Source of the DNA: QHWK01 sp035315685
GTDB taxonomy: Bacteria > Acidobacteriota > Vicinamibacteria > Vicinamibacterales > CAVVIG01
Reading direction: 5' to 3'
Length of the DNA: 21,578 bases
Assembly: GCA_035315685.1 (NCBI GenBank)
Contig: DATFXR010000165.1
Location: forward strand, 1-21,578
Of this stretch, positions 21,091-21,578 are shown one piece after another. The translations under genes and the position numbers were made by a program. The notes beneath the pieces are model-generated. The model had not been told where the DNA came from. It saw only the letters and a list, made by a program, of their open reading frames with translations, and did not search any database. How positions within the stretch are numbered: the first letter of the stretch is position 1; each line of letters opens with the position of its first letter.

Positions 21091-21578
21091 TCAGGTTCTA
21101 AAGCGTGTGTTCTGCCAAGTGGGAGCCGAAGCGAATCGGATCCGCTCGCCGTCGTCGGCCGCAGAGAACCGGTTCGCGGCGTCCACAAGGCTGGTGAGGA
21201 ACCTGACCGTCGCATGGGCGCCGGACAGGTCGAGGTCGACACGCTGCGGAGCGAAACCGATGGTCGACGCAATCTGACACGCGAGCGTCGGCCCGTCGAG
21301 CCACTCGGGCTCGACCAGGCGGACTGCGCCGATCTTCGCGAGCCGCCGCGCGCGTGCCGTAGCTGCGTCGTCTCCGCCGATCGTCGGGATCACCAGCGCG
21401 GGTATGCGCGATCGCACGACGTCCAGCAGAAGATACGAGCAGTGGCTGATCGCGACGGCCGCCGTCGCGAGCAGGTTGCGCACGTCGGGGACGCTCCGTT
21501 GCACCGTGACGCCAGCCGTCCCCGCCGCTGCGTGTTCCAGTGACCGGTAGTCGGTCTCCGGCATCGCCAGGCCCGCGA
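21091..21578 (-). CDS. MurG-like glycosyltransferase, C-terminal part (5' end beyond window)
   Basis: The frame is open to the window edge; ~162 C-terminal residues are visible. The block SVPDVRNLLATAAVAISHCSYLLLDVVRSRIPALVIPTIGGDDAATARARRLAKIGAVRLVEPEWLDGPTLACQI matches the nucleotide-sugar-binding half of GT28/GT-B transferases (MurG C-terminal type). There, a region like 'advvIshaG...Ea...PalviP...dq..nA..la..G' holds the UDP-sugar. The usual Gly-rich contact (GG/AG after the SH/SR) reads SHCSY here, so sugar specificity may differ. Acceptor and pathway are unknown; nothing in the visible part places it in peptidoglycan synthesis. The stop lies 86 bases upstream of the propeller gene start, with no repeat at this junction. 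Confidence 0.75.
   Translation of the reverse strand, partial: AGLAMPETDYRSLEHAAAGTAGVTVQRSVPDVRNLLATAAVAISHCSYLLLDVVRSRIPALVIPTIGGDDAATARARRLAKIGAVRLVEPEWLDGPTLACQIASTIGFAPQRVDLDLSGAHATVRFLTSLVDAANRFSAADDGERIRFASAPTWQNTRFRT

Noticed and set aside
1..21578. tRNA, rRNA or insertion sequence genes
   Set aside because: No cloverleaf, conserved rRNA block or transposase-like protein could be found on either strand.

Overview
This is a GC-rich (by eye about 65% G+C) chromosomal window from a free-living, respiratory Gram-negative-type bacterium. Nearly every product carries a Sec, Tat-like or lipoprotein signal. The mix of c-type cytochromes, PQQ-type sugar dehydrogenases, a DUF4159 protein, a cytochrome c fused to a copper monooxygenase-like domain, and intergenic CCCAGTC-type repeats fits Acidobacteriota, possibly Vicinamibacteria. 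That placement is inference; no rRNA or tRNA gene is visible. I find 20 protein genes, two of them cut by the window edges, and no transposase, integrase, CRISPR array or phage gene.

Layout. 1-1812 (+): the end of a GAF/class III nucleotide cyclase, then a protein with three FHA domains (signalling). 2171-6037: a secreted YfaP/DUF2135-like protein and a divergent pair of PQQ-type sugar dehydrogenase-like beta-propellers (one lipoprotein, one periplasmic). 6321-8965 (-): a DUF4159 protein, a TsdA-like dihaem cytochrome lipoprotein, and a translationally coupled FKBP lipoprotein/DUF983 pair. 9317-10135: a small HTH/zinc-ribbon regulator convergent with a four-helix membrane protein. 10191-14270: an octahaem cytochrome divergent, with only 28 bp between starts, from a coupled pair encoding a cytochrome c/copper monooxygenase-like protein and a secreted Ig-like partner. 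14373-18586: secreted enzymes or accessory proteins (metal-dependent cyclase-family hydrolase, cupin, alpha/beta hydrolase, serine beta-lactamase-fold hydrolase). 18650-21004 (-): a secreted propeller with four Ig-like repeats. 21091-end (-): the C-terminal part of a MurG-like glycosyltransferase.

The most unusual signal lies between the genes. All six convergent gene junctions carry short-unit repeats (7 or 9 bp period) arranged as two inverted arms, so the same unit reads in sense directly after the stop codon of both flanking genes. The unit differs from junction to junction, and in one case the palindrome supplies the stop codons of both genes. There are also REP-like GTCCGGCT palindromes, a related palindrome inside a coding sequence, and a nested palindrome of about 164 bp in a divergent promoter region. 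The best candidate for an under-described protein system is the octahaem cytochrome / cytochrome-copper oxygenase / Ig-partner cluster at 10191-14270.
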